Below are positions 15,147-15,199 of a DNA stretch of 15,199 nt, one piece after another (within the stretch, counting starts at the first letter, position 1; every line of letters starts with the position of its first letter). The DNA lies in NCBI GenBank assembly GCA_035526665.1, contig DATLBY010000158.1, positions 1-15,199 on the forward strand, read 5' to 3'. Under the pieces are notes generated by a model that was not told the origin of the DNA, ran no database searches, and saw only the letters and a program-made list of their open reading frames with translations. The position numbers and the translations under genes were made by a program. Origin of the DNA: DATLBY01 sp035526665 (GTDB lineage Bacteria > Acidobacteriota > Terriglobia > Bryobacterales > Bryobacteraceae).

Positions 15147-15199
15147 ATGCGACAACGAAAATATCCGCCGCTTACTCTTATTGAAGTTGTTGAAATCAT
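15147..15199 (+). CDS. Possible prepilin or pseudopilin, N-terminus only (cut by window end)
   Basis: From the ATG at 15147 the reading frame gives MRQRKYPPLTLIEVVEI up to the window edge. This copies the layout of a type IV prepilin or type II secretion pseudopilin leader: a short basic N-terminus followed by the processing region and (F)TLIEVV with Glu at +5. The residue expected to be Gly at -1 is Pro, and +1 is Leu instead of Phe. That would be unfavourable for prepilin peptidase. GGA lies 7 nt before the ATG. Only 17 complete codons are visible, so chance cannot be excluded, but LTLIEVV in frame after an ATG is quite specific. A neighbouring gene with a pilin-like domain makes it more believable. 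Confidence 0.45.
   Translation, partial: MRQRKYPPLTLIEVVEI

Noticed and set aside
1..15199. CRISPR arrays, tRNA/rRNA genes, transposases, phage genes
   Set aside because: Looked for by eye across the window. No regularly spaced repeats, no CCA-ended cloverleaf, and no recombinase or phage motifs were seen.

Overview
The window looks like a high-GC chromosomal segment from an acidobacterium, probably near Candidatus Solibacter or the Bryobacterales. The main clue is the gene at 5278-8523, a very large outer-membrane receptor with an N-terminal carboxypeptidase-regulatory-like domain, of the Oar-like type that is greatly expanded in Acidobacteriota. The housekeeping genes have no plasmid, phage or conjugation neighbours. 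The lineage is inferred from protein character alone, without database searches.

Layout from left to right: (1) The N-terminal half of the SMC chromosome-condensation ATPase (minus strand, cut by the left edge). It has a good sigma70-type promoter of its own. (2) A two-gene minus-strand operon, 1679-5153, made of a DUF1015 protein and, 4 nt downstream, a secreted penicillin-acylase-family Ntn hydrolase. (3) The Oar-like TonB-dependent receptor, divergent from DUF1015 and starting at a GTG with a strong ribosome binding site. (4) A short accessory stretch, 8544-9970, that appears less GC-rich by eye. It has a small secreted protein of unknown function and a GrpB-family protein, and a 32-nt imperfect inverted repeat (27/32 identical) lies at both ends of the grpB-like gene. 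(5) A tight minus-strand operon, ileS-lspA-lgt (9997-14105). It joins isoleucyl-tRNA synthetase to signal peptidase II and prolipoprotein diacylglyceryl transferase, the last two being consecutive steps of lipoprotein maturation. The stop codon of lspA directly abuts the ATG of lgt. (6) A plus-strand gene divergent from ileS. It encodes a multi-helix membrane protein whose C-terminal third resembles the globular part of acidobacterial type IV pilin-like proteins. After 152 nt comes the first 17-18 codons of a possible prepilin, cut by the right edge.

No gene-free stretch exceeds 300 bases. The longest are 9831-9996 (hairpin plus one repeat copy) and 14995-15146. I saw no tRNA, rRNA, CRISPR array, riboswitch or recognisable transposase. 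The least ordinary parts are the inverted repeats around the grpB-like gene and the pilin-like right end. The rest is well-known chromosomal content.
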